The notes beneath the pieces are model-generated. The model did no database searches. It was not told the DNA's origin and saw only the letters and a program-made list of their open reading frames with translations. Of a DNA stretch of 64,000 nucleotides, positions 53,298 through 63,600 are shown piece after piece (position 1 is the first letter of the stretch; every line of letters begins with the position of its first letter). The stretch comes from Candidatus Pseudobacter hemicellulosilyticus. Lineage in GTDB: Bacteria; Bacteroidota; Bacteroidia; Chitinophagales; Chitinophagaceae. The DNA is taken from assembly GCA_029202545.1 (NCBI GenBank), contig CP119311.1, positions 6,634,001-6,698,000 of the forward strand. Reading direction: 5' to 3'. A program made the position numbers and the translations under genes.

Positions 53298-56009
53298 ATG
53301 ATGAGAAAGTTTGCCAGTCTGCTCTGCCTGCTGATGGGATTCAGCATACCCCTGATGGCCGCCCATATCAGGGGTGGGGAGATGTATTACCAATACCTCG
53401 GCCCGGGCTCCGGCAGCGGCAGCTCCCGGTACCTCATCACCCTCAAACTCTATATCGACTGCTTCCAGAATTCACCCGGCCAGCTGGACAACGAAGTCCC
53501 TTTTACCATCTTTGATAAAGCCACCGGTCAGCAGGTCATGAACGTCAGGGCGCCCATGGTACGGGAACAGATCATCCAGTATGATCCACAGTCCAATCCC
53601 TGTATCACCAATGCACCTTTAGATGTCTGCTACCGCCTCCGGTATTATTCCACAGAGGTCACACTGAATAATTCGGCGCTGGGGTATATGATCTCCTTCC
53701 AGCGCTGCTGCCGCATTGCCGGTATCCAGAATCTGGTAGCACCCAGCGATAATTTTGGCGCCACCTATTTCTGTGAGATCCCCGGCACCAATGCATTGCC
53801 GGATGCCTACCGCAATTCCAGTCCCCAGTTCAACCCTGATGATGCTATAGCAGTTTGTTTTGGCTCTTATTTCCGGTTTGATTTCTCCGCCGTTGATGCC
53901 GACAGGGACCCGGTCACCAATCAGCTTTCGGACTCCATCGTATACGTGCTGTGTGAAGGCTATACCGGTGGCGGCCCAGGCCGCAACAGCCAGGGCGGCA
54001 GCTGCTTCAACTGTCCCAGCCCTGATCCTGCCGCCCCGCCCAACCCGGCCACCGGCACCTATACGCCCATCAGCTACCGGTCTCCCTATACCGGCAGCGC
54101 ACCACTGGGCCTCAACGCCAGCATAGATCCCAAAACAGGGCTGCTCACCGGCATTGCGCCCTCCGTGGAAGGTCAGTACGTGGTTACTGCCTGCGCCTAT
54201 GAATACCGGCGGGGCGTACTCATCAATATCCACCATAAAGACATTCATATCCGCGTAGCGGACTGCATTCCCCTGGCCGCCGCACTGGCGCCCAACTATT
54301 CTTTCTGTGACGACCTGCTGGTCACTTTCCGCAATAACCAGGTGAACCCGCCCGGCACCCTGCATATCTGGGATTTTGGGGATGGCAGCAAAAGGGATAC
54401 GGTGGCCGTTATTGATGGAGAAACCCTGCATCCCTATGCCACAGCCGGCAGCTATACCGTGAAACTGATTGTGGTACTGGCGGGCCAGTGTATTGACTCC
54501 ACCACTACCATTGCCAATGTATGGCCCGGCTTCAAGGCCGATTTTGACATTACCGGCAGCTGCATCCTGCTGCCTATCCAGTTCACAGACCGCACCACGG
54601 CCAGTTATGGCGCCGCCAGTAAATGGAGCTGGGACTTTGGCGACGAAACCAGCAGCAGCGATATTTCTGCTGCGCAGCATCCCGGCTGGAAATATGGCAG
54701 CACCGGCCTTAAAACAGTGCGGCTGATAGTGGAAAGTAACAGGGGCTGTATTGATACTATTGTCAAAAATAATATTGAGGTCAAAGACCGGCCCACCATC
54801 ACGCTGGCATTTGCGGATACGCTGATCTGCAGCAACCGGCCCGTGCAGGATACCCTGCAGCTGCATGCCAGCGGAACGGGCGTATTCAGCTGGACGCCGC
54901 TCACTGATATCCTGCATGCCAATACACCTGATCCGCTGGTATGGCCCGGCCAGACCACCACCTACCAGGTAACCTTAAACGAAAATGGCTGTGTCAATAC
55001 CGCTGCAGTTACCGTTCGGACCATTGATCATGTGAGTTTAAATGCCGGACCAGACAGCACTATCTGCCTCACAGATACAGTCCGGCTGCAACCTGTTACC
55101 GATGCTTTATACTTCAGCTGGACCAGCAACCCGGCCAGCCCTATCAGCGATCCCGCTATCCGCAATCCGCTGGTGTCCCCTGTAAGCGCCAGCACCCGTT
55201 ATACAGTGACCGGCTCCGTAGGCAAATGCGCCGCTACCGATTCCAGGGAACTGTTTGCAGTCCCTTATCCCATTGCCAATGCCGGTCCCGATACTACTAT
55301 TTGCTTTGATGATACTGCCCGCCTGCATGGTTCTATGGTAGCATCCCGTTTTCTCTGGGCGCCGGCCAATACGCTCAGTTCCGTTGCCGTACTGGACCCG
55401 CTGGCCTTTCCCAGGCAGACCACCGCTTATATATTTCGGGTGAACGATGTGCTGGGCTGTCCCAAATCAGTGTATGATACAGTGATAGTAACGGTACGGC
55501 CCGAGATCCATGCTTTTGCCGGTAACGATACGTCCATCGTGGCCGGTCAGCCTTTGTTGCTGCAGGGCCGCGGCGCTGAATTCATTGAATGGACTCCTGC
55601 CAGTTACCTGAGCGATACCCGCAGCGCAGCCACCATCGCCTCCCTTCCGGATCATTTTACCTATACCATGCGTGCCTTTACCCAGGAAGGTTGCTTTGAC
55701 CTGGATACCATCAATATCCGCGTGTTCAAAACAGCGCCGGATATTTATGTACCCAATGCTTTCCGGCCTTCAGGAACGCAGAACAACCTGCTGCGGCCTA
55801 TCCCGGTAGGCATTTCCAGGATGGATTACTTCAGGGTATACAACCGCTGGGGTCAGCTGGTGTTCCAGACCACTGAACATGGTAAGGGTTGGGATGGCCG
55901 CCTCAATGGCCAGTTGCAGTCTACCGGCACCTTTGTATGGATGGTGCAGGGCACAGACTATACCGGTAAAACCATCAGCAAAAAAGGATCAGCCGTACTC
56001 ATCCGCTAA
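53298..56009 (+). CDS. Type IX-secreted PKD protein with a type-B (gliding-associated) C-terminal sorting domain
   Basis: 903 residues. Signal peptide MMRKFASLLCLLMGFSIPLM, then an N-terminal beta-rich module (about 22-325, AHIRGGEMYYQYLG at its start, many paired cysteines), two PKD domains (about 330-410 with HIWDFGDGSK; 411-500 with WSWDFGDETS), three short Ig-like units with the pattern AG(P/N)D(S/T)xI (about 580-810), and a C-terminal CHU/gliding-type sorting domain (about 813-903: YVPNAFRPSGT, DYFRVYNRWGQLVFQT, GKGWDGRLNG, KGSAVLIR). Such proteins are exported by the type IX system and attached to the cell surface; SprA, part of that system, is encoded downstream. Confidence 0.93.
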   Translation: MMRKFASLLCLLMGFSIPLMAAHIRGGEMYYQYLGPGSGSGSSRYLITLKLYIDCFQNSPGQLDNEVPFTIFDKATGQQVMNVRAPMVREQIIQYDPQSNPCITNAPLDVCYRLRYYSTEVTLNNSALGYMISFQRCCRIAGIQNLVAPSDNFGATYFCEIPGTNALPDAYRNSSPQFNPDDAIAVCFGSYFRFDFSAVDADRDPVTNQLSDSIVYVLCEGYTGGGPGRNSQGGSCFNCPSPDPAAPPNPATGTYTPISYRSPYTGSAPLGLNASIDPKTGLLTGIAPSVEGQYVVTACAYEYRRGVLINIHHKDIHIRVADCIPLAAALAPNYSFCDDLLVTFRNNQVNPPGTLHIWDFGDGSKRDTVAVIDGETLHPYATAGSYTVKLIVVLAGQCIDSTTTIANVWPGFKADFDITGSCILLPIQFTDRTTASYGAASKWSWDFGDETSSSDISAAQHPGWKYGSTGLKTVRLIVESNRGCIDTIVKNNIEVKDRPTITLAFADTLICSNRPVQDTLQLHASGTGVFSWTPLTDILHANTPDPLVWPGQTTTYQVTLNENGCVNTAAVTVRTIDHVSLNAGPDSTICLTDTVRLQPVTDALYFSWTSNPASPISDPAIRNPLVSPVSASTRYTVTGSVGKCAATDSRELFAVPYPIANAGPDTTICFDDTARLHGSMVASRFLWAPANTLSSVAVLDPLAFPRQTTAYIFRVNDVLGCPKSVYDTVIVTVRPEIHAFAGNDTSIVAGQPLLLQGRGAEFIEWTPASYLSDTRSAATIASLPDHFTYTMRAFTQEGCFDLDTINIRVFKTAPDIYVPNAFRPSGTQNNLLRPIPVGISRMDYFRVYNRWGQLVFQTTEHGKGWDGRLNGQLQSTGTFVWMVQGTDYTGKTISKKGSAVLIR

Positions 56010-56065
56010 GATTTTGTCTTACTGCCAGCACTTGTGTAGATTGCATCCACAAAATTTATGAGGGT

Positions 56066-56827
56066 ATGTCAATAACAGCACTGATCACAGGCGCTACTTC
56101 CGGCTTTGGTAAAGCAATTGCACAGAAATTTGCCGCCAGCGGCTATAGGGTTATCATTACGGGGCGCAGAGCGGAACGACTGGAAGAGCTAAAAGCCTCG
56201 CTGGAAAAGGATTTCAAGGCAGCTGTATTGCCCCTCTGTTTTGATGTACGCAACAGGACCGCTGTTATGGATACCATCAGCCAGCTGCCCGAAGGCTGGC
56301 GCTCCATTGATGTACTGGTCAATAATGCCGGACTGGCCCTGGGCCGCGACTACTTTGATGAAGCCTCCCTGGACGACTGGGACACGATGATAGACACCAA
56401 TGTCAAAGGCCTGCTCTATGTCAGCAAAGCCTGCCTGCCTTTTATGCTGCCCAATCAAAAAGGACATATCATCAATATCGGCTCCACTGCCGCCAAAGAA
56501 GTGTATGAAAAGGGTAATACCTATTGCGCTACCAAACATGCCGTGGAGTCCCTCTCCCAGGGCATGCGGATAGACCTGCTGCGCCATGGCATCAAGGTGA
56601 CAGCCATCCATCCCGGAGCCGCCGATACGGAATTCTCCAATGTCCGCTTCAAAGGGGATGATAGCCAGGCCCGGAAGGTCTACGAAGGATACCAGCCCCT
56701 GGCGGCTGAAGATGTGGCAGACGTGGTTTTTTATACCACCACCCTGCCCGCCCATGTCTGTATCAACGACCTGGTCCTGACCTGCACCTCCCAGGCCAAC
56801 TCCATTTACCTCCACAAAAAGGGATAA
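56066..56827 (+). CDS. Short-chain dehydrogenase/reductase (YdfG-like)
   Basis: 253 residues, classical SDR. The cofactor motif TGATSGFG is at 8-15 and Arg34/Arg35 follow the second strand, favouring NADP. NNAG is at 86-89; the catalytic Ser140, Tyr153 and Lys157 (NTYCATKHAVE) are in place. It is closest to the YdfG group, which acts on serine, 3-hydroxy acids and malonic semialdehyde, but the true substrate is unknown. Single plus-strand gene. Confidence 0.94.
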   Translation: MSITALITGATSGFGKAIAQKFAASGYRVIITGRRAERLEELKASLEKDFKAAVLPLCFDVRNRTAVMDTISQLPEGWRSIDVLVNNAGLALGRDYFDEASLDDWDTMIDTNVKGLLYVSKACLPFMLPNQKGHIINIGSTAAKEVYEKGNTYCATKHAVESLSQGMRIDLLRHGIKVTAIHPGAADTEFSNVRFKGDDSQARKVYEGYQPLAAEDVADVVFYTTTLPAHVCINDLVLTCTSQANSIYLHKKG

Positions 56828-56913
56828 AATAACCCCATTCCGGCGGCCAATTCCCGCACGGAGACAAACACATTAAAACTATATTTAAAGTAATGGCAGT
56901 CTGGCATTTAACG

Positions 56914-56943
56914 TTGTTTTTCCCGGGGGATTTATTATTTTTG
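56914..56943 (+). promoter_or_regulatory. Promoter of the small secreted-protein gene
   Basis: TTG (56914-56916), a 19-nt spacer and TATTTTTG (56936-56943), an exact TAnnTTTG match. The likely start codon is 48 nt downstream at 56991. Confidence 0.65.
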
Positions 56944-56990
56944 AATTGTACCTGAACATCCAAGAGATCCTTTTTAAAGCCGTTATTCGT

Positions 56991-57509
56991 ATGCTAAGGA
57001 AAAGCCTATACAAGATCATTGTACCTGCATTGTTGTTGCTTAGTTCCAGCCAGCTCCGGGCTCAGGGGGATCTTATACGCCAGCAGAATTGTGATATCTC
57101 CGCTTATCAGCATGCTATAGACAGCCTTAAAACATTATTTGCCGAAAAGGGGTTTACAGTCCTCCGCGAAGCTTCCATGGCTATGGAAAGCGAATATGAA
57201 ATGCCTATTGTGCTGCCCATGACGCAGAACACCTGGTACCAGTTCATATTTATCGGTGATCCTACTTCAAGGGTATATGAAGTCCGCATGTATGACTACA
57301 ACGAGAAAGAAGTAGTGTATAAGAAGAATATGTGGGGAGATGTGGACGGCAATATTATCAGCTTTGACTATGTAGCCAAATTCTCCGAATACCATATCAT
57401 TAAACCTGTACAGGTTAATAAGAAGAAGAAAAAGTTATGCGGCTACGTGCTGCTGCTGAAGAAAACCGGTCCTGGCGCCGGCGAAAAGGTTGTCACCAAA
57501 CAACCCTGA
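56991..57509 (+). CDS. Small secreted protein of unknown function
   Basis: 172 residues from ATG 56991 (MLRKSLYKIIVPALLLLSSS, cleavage near LRAQ); an in-frame TTG at 56946 is closer to the promoter and would add an implausible leader. The mature part is mixed alpha/beta with a basic C-terminal stretch (VQVNKKKKKLCGYVLLLKK). I do not recognise a family. It has its own good promoter and stands between an SDR gene and the convergent sprA. Confidence 0.7.
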   Translation: MLRKSLYKIIVPALLLLSSSQLRAQGDLIRQQNCDISAYQHAIDSLKTLFAEKGFTVLREASMAMESEYEMPIVLPMTQNTWYQFIFIGDPTSRVYEVRMYDYNEKEVVYKKNMWGDVDGNIISFDYVAKFSEYHIIKPVQVNKKKKKLCGYVLLLKKTGPGAGEKVVTKQP

Positions 57510-57696
57510 TCATTCTTTGTTAGCTGCCATCTAAGCTCCCCGCTTAAATAGCAATGTCATCCAGCTCTCCTGCATATAGTGACCTATACAGCTGCAGCCC
57601 GTTGCTGCCCACGCTCCAATATTTTTGGGACGAACCTAAGCTGCACGGATAGCAGGTAACTGCCGGACAGTGCTCCCGGGAGCGCCACTATACGGC
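57510..57696. other. Gap between the small secreted-protein gene and the sprA 3' end
   Basis: Under 200 bp. The only structure seen is a 12-bp perfect palindrome GCTCCCGGGAGC at 57672-57683, just after the sprA stop; with no loop or T-run it is a poor terminator candidate. Confidence 0.4.
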
Positions 57697-60600
57697 TTAC
57701 TGCAAGGCGATCCTGATCTGTACGCCTGCCCTTGTATTGGTGATGGGCGGTGAGGAGGAGATCTTCGGCGTTACTACCCGCTGTTCAAAATACAGCTTGA
57801 TATTTACCCGGTTGCTGATCACATAATCCACCGAAGGATTCACCATGACCGTCTTGTTACCACTGGTAGGCAGGGCCTGTGTCTGGTCAAGCCGGCTATT
57901 GCTGGTGATATCATCCCGCACACTGAGGTCCAGCCGGAAGCTGGCATCATTCTCCAGGCGTTTGCCTTTCCATTTAATGAAGGAGAAAGCACCCCGCTTG
58001 CGATAACCCGCTCCAATGGTGAACTGGGTGGAGCGCATTTCCGCCAGCTGGTAATCGATCAGGCTCAGGGTGAGGGTCCTCGACTTCCGCAGCTCAAACT
58101 TGGCATTCACCTGGTTGGTGAAGGACATATCAATATTGATCAGCGGGGAGAACTCTTCCGAAATGGTGATATTGGGCACCAGGAAGTAGGGAATGAAGTT
58201 ATTGGACGAATCTATAAAGCCGGGATAGCCGAAGCGGAGATCATCACGGAACAACAGGGCCGAGGTAAAACTGTTCATCCCCAGGGTGCTGGTATACCCG
58301 TGTTCAATGGTGAAATTGGTAAAGATCTTCTCCAGTGCTTTCAACCTGCTCAGACCGGTATAGTTGATGCGCCAGTTGGGTTTGGGCATAATACCGGAGA
58401 AGGGGTTGGAACGGATATTCGGGTTATTCTGTTTCACCAGGGCCACATCCTGCGGGTTCTTACCCGTATAGGCGGCTATGAAGGCCGGGATCAGCACATC
58501 CTGGGCATAACGGCTATACCCATTGTAATAACCATCCGACAGGAACTTCTCATTATCCGGCAGGGCCTGCCAGTAAGGGTTATTCTCTGCCAGCCGCTTG
58601 GAGAGAATGAGCCGGTAGTCCTGGAATTTGGTGAATATAGTAGAGACCTCATTCGGCTGCACTTTGGTGAAGAGGGTCTTGTAAGAAATAAAAGTGACGT
58701 TGAAACTACCTGCCGCATAAGGGTTCATCCGCGTAAAGTTCAGGCCGGAACCCGTGGTATCCTTGTACAGCTCGGAGTAGGTCTTACCAAATGTTTTCTC
58801 CAGGTTGATATCAATGGTCAGGTCGCGCACAGGGATCAGCTGCGCGTTGATGCGCAGGGTCTGCTGATAATCCTGCCGGTTCTGGAGGTTGAAATTGGAG
58901 TCAGCCGACAGCCATCCTTTCTGTGCAAAATTATTGATGAAGCTGGTATCAGGTTGTTTACCGAAGATAAAGGCCAGGCCAGGCGCACGAGAACGCAGGT
59001 TAACGCCCATGAGCTGGGTGCTATCCGTGTAGCCATAAATGGTAGCACTGGCATTTTCTGTATAATCTATCTTGATCCGCTTCAGCATAGTCAGCAAGCG
59101 GCCGGCGAATTTAATACTGGGATCCAGTTCCAGCGGCTGGCTGCGATCACGCTTCGGCTTACCCTTGCTGGTAGTATCACCCCTGCCTGGAGGTACGGGC
59201 GCCCGGTTGACCGGTCCCTCTTCTTCAAAGGCGCGCAGCAGGCGCGACTTACTATACAACCTGGTGAAGTCCAGTTCTGCGGACAGTATCTTCTGCTGGG
59301 AATTGGAAATGGTATTTCCCAGTTCGCGGGCTATCAGCGACGCCCCGATCCAGTCATAGGTTGATACATACGATGCACGCACAGTGGTCCAGTCCAGGGC
59401 CGGTATCTTGGCCGTGGGCAGCTGGTAGGTGAAGCTGGCACTCTGCTGGTAGGAAATGGTTCGTCCTCCTTTCCAGAAATTTTCCCACATGCGGGTCTTT
59501 TCATTTTTGTCCAGCCTGCCGGTATCCTCATCTATCCAGGAGCGGTTGGTGGCAGTAAAGTCCACATTGAAGGAACGGGTCAGGTCCCAGCGCAGGTTAT
59601 AGAACCGGTCGAAGGTGAAGTATTTGTCGTAGGTTTCAGGAATGCCGCCTTTGGGACCACCCACATTACGGGCGCGATAAGCGCCGAACTGGCGGTTCAC
59701 ATCAGCCCGGAAGCCCAGTAAGGAAGGCAACGGGTTGAGGTTGAAATCCTTCACAATATTCCACCAGGTAGATTTGGATTTGATCAGCCGCTTGGCAGGC
59801 TCCCAGTATTTGGGGGAAGACGTATAGTTATAACCCAGCCCGGCCCGGTGCCTGGTCAGCTCATTCATTTCAATGAGGGCGTTATGCTGCTGCTCATTAT
59901 AATAGGAGTAACTGACATCCACGTTCTCGATGCTCCAGATCTGCTGCTTCTTACCCGAGGTATTGTTCTTCTTCACGTTGGTGAAGTTGAAGGTCTTGAT
60001 GGTCTTGATGTCCACTGCATCTTCCCGGATGGAATCCTTCTGACTGCCGGGAGCCGCAGCCAGCTTGGCCTTTAGCTTGATGTCCAGGTCATAGGGATCA
60101 TACTCTGGGGTGATGACGGAGCGGGAATAGCTGGCATAGAAAGGAATGGACATGCCGGCTTTTTCCGGCAGCAGCTTGCCCAGCTCCAGGTTGGCCGCCA
60201 CGTCAAACTGTTTATAGTCTTCCCGTGAGCGCTCATTGATCCTTTGTTCTATGGTACCAAAACCGGCGCTGCGGGCGCTGCCGGCAATGTAGAGGGTACC
60301 CAGGTCGGACAATTCAATATCCACGCGACCGAGAGCGGCCCAGCTGCCTTTTTCATCCAGCTCGCTGAGGCGAAGCTCGTTGAACCAGACCTCTGTACAG
60401 GCATCCGTACGATTGCGGTTCTCTACCCCCAGGAAAAAGATACGCACCTCACCCAGGTTGGGATTACCCAATATCGCATACTCTTTACCGTCACTATCCT
60501 GCTCCTTGAAATAGGTGGTCACATTACCACTGTTATTACGGCTCACTTTTAACTGCGTGAGCCTTTCCAGGGACAGGTTCAGCTCATTATCAGCTGGCCA

Positions 60601-63600
60601 GATAGCAGCTGCATCACTGGTACCCCAGCTGGTCATCTTCAGCGGGATCTTTATCTCGTAATAGTTATTGATCAGGTCATTGCCCAGGCGCAGTACGCCA
60701 TACAGCTCGCCGTCCTTGATATCGCCGCTGGAATTGATGGACTCGGCGTGGATATACATCTGCAGCTTGCCGTATTGACGGAGGTCCAGGTTCATGGTCT
60801 TGAACACACCGCGGGAATCATTCTGCAGCAGGTTGCACACGCGGATACTGAGCGACTGCTCATTCAACAGCAGGTTCACGTTGTTATTGCTCAGCTGCTG
60901 CTGACGCACCACATCAGGGGGGGTGCGGTATGGTATGGGGCTGCGGGCGTTGTTCTCTTCAATATTCACCGCCAGCTGGTTGAATGTAGTGGGCGTGTTG
61001 GCGGGGATAGGATCATAGTTACCGGTGGTATCCAGCTCATAGCTGAAGCGGCGCCACTGGTTGCGCACCAGTTCCAGTTTGGCAAAACGCAGGATCACGG
61101 AATCTTCAAAACCGGTCAGGAACATCCGGATAAAGCGGATGGATTTGAAGTCAGGGATATTGCCCACTTTGGATTCGTACTGGGCTACCGGGATCCGGAA
61201 CAGGTACCATTTTTCATGTGTACCGCCGCTGGGCGTGAAGCCGATACTGTCTGTAATAAAGTTATGGCCAACCCGGAACTCGCTGCTGCGCAGGTCAACC
61301 TTATACTGGAAATATTCTTCCAGCTCGTTCAGGGTATTGTCCCGGTTGAACTCTTCCTGGTCGGGATAGAGGGTGAAGGCAGTGACATTGGTCTGCCCGG
61401 TGCTCACGGGTGAGTTGCCCTGCGGGCTGTTGATATTCTTATAACGGCCAAGGATACCTGTTTGTGTCTGATCGTAATACCCGTCCCGGTAATTCCGGAA
61501 GTCGTCACTGGCAGGGTCTTCCAGGGCCTGCTGGTAAACAGCCGAGTTAACGCCGAAAGTGGCGGCCAGCTGGTTCAGGTAGTTCTGGAATTTTTCGCGT
61601 TCGGCATCATTCAGCAAACCATCCAGGCCGGCATCCTGCAGGAGGCGGTCGGCGGGATCATTACTGAAAGCCTGTGTCACCTGGATGGGGTTGCCAGGCA
61701 CTTTACCCCATTTGGTATCATTATCTTCTAACGCCTTGGTGACTTCACCGCTGATACCGTTCTCAAAAAAGCGTTTACCATCTTTCAGGATGTCTTCGGA
61801 GATATTACCGAGGTTGAAATACAGCTGACCGCCGGTACTGGCGGGCGTCATGAGGTAAGGGTCCTGCATCCAGAATTCAATGAATTCCACGTTGCCGGTC
61901 TCAAAGTCAACCTGGTCAATACCGCGCATGATACCGCCCCAGCGGTCCTGGGGATCCTGCAGTTTGCCATCGGCATTCACGCGGATAGCGTCAAAATTAT
62001 AGGGACCACGCTCCCGGGGATAGTAGGCCAGGTCAAAGGTGACCAGTTGCGCCTGTCCGATATCGGGTGTGCGGTTGGGATAGATCTGGGTCAGGTTCAC
62101 CGGGCGGATGCGGGGGTCCAGCAGGTTCTCATACCCTCTTACCGGGTTATTGCCGCTGCGCCTGTCCTGCAGCACCGGTTCAATATTATACCAGGCGATG
62201 CGGGCGCGGTTCTTTCCGTAGTCCAGGGAGTCCATCAGGGTAGCTTCCGGGAACAGGCCATTATTGGCGGGGGTGGAAGAGATGCCCCAGCTCACCAGCG
62301 GGAAGCGCAGGTCAATAGCATTCCTGGAACCTTCAAAGTCGTCAATAAAGATGAGCCCGCTTTCGCCCTTACCGATCTGGGAGGGGTGCCCGGGTTTGAG
62401 GTAGGCCCCTTCACCATAGGCGGTGATGGTACTCATCCGGGTGGCATTATAAAAAGGTAATTTATCCAGCCAGCGTGTCAGGCGTGGCGCTTCGGTGCGG
62501 TAGTTGAAGTCGAGCCCATACATGGTGTTCTTGATAGGGTCCTCGTTGTACAGGGTCTTGGTGAAGAAGGGGCGTTCGCCCAGGCGCACCATAGAACCAC
62601 CAATGGAAAGGGACTCATGGGAATTTTTGATAGCCTGGTATTCTGCACGCAGGCCCATGAAGTTCCGCTGCTGGATACCGAAACTGGCATTGTTCTCGAA
62701 AGATACATTCACCGGCACCCCGCTGTTGAGGATGGCCTGGTTAATGACCTTAACGGAGCCTGCACTATAGTCTACGGTGTAATCCACTTCCTCTACCAGG
62801 ACCTGGCCGCCGGAGGTAACAATAACGGAACCCTGCGGAATGTTATAGGCGTTGAGGTAGATCTCCGAAGCGCTGCTGCCTTTGGCTGTACCGGAAATGA
62901 TGTACCGGTCCAGGTTGGCAAAGGTCTTGGCGATCTCTTTAATAGTATCGTATAGCGGGTAATAGATATACTTATCCCTTACGGCAGGTGGACTGCCGTT
63001 AAAAGCCACCGAGTCCATGTCCCGCCCAAAAGGTTCCAGGTAAGGAAAGATGATCCGCGCCTGGTTGGAGATCACGGTAAAACCTTCTATATAGTCAAAC
63101 ATCCCATCAGGCATGGGGTCATTCCGGGCATTGAGCCGGTCCAGGTTCAGGAGGGAGATGATGGGCGTACCGGAGCGGGGACCTTCGGGCAAGTATCTTT
63201 TCTGGCCCAGGCTGGGTTCTTCATACAGTACGTTCAGTTCAAAATCACCGGGCTGCACGCTGCTCAGGTAGCTTTCATCCTTGCTCTTCAGGGCATACAC
63301 GTTCTTCATCATCAGGTCCCAGAGCGGCAGGTTGGTCCGCTGGGAAGTGGCCTTGAGCAGTTTCAGGAAGAATATTTTCTGGGTACCGGATTTGGCGGCT
63401 GTAGTATCAGGGGTTACATCCTGGGAAAATTCCCCCACCTGGTAGATCCGGCCGTTATAGCTGTACTGGAAGGCTACGCCCAGTACCTCATCCGCCTGCA
63501 GGGGTTGGTTGAGGGACAGAAAGCCTACCTGCGGGTTGAAATAGTAATCGGTGGCCGCCAGCTTGCGGGCAAAGGTCTTTTCAAAATCCTGCACCGGGCT

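Noticed and set aside
53619..54917. 432-codon minus-strand frame
   Set aside because: Antisense to the type IX-secreted PKD protein, which has signal peptide, PKD and sorting domains in the other strand.
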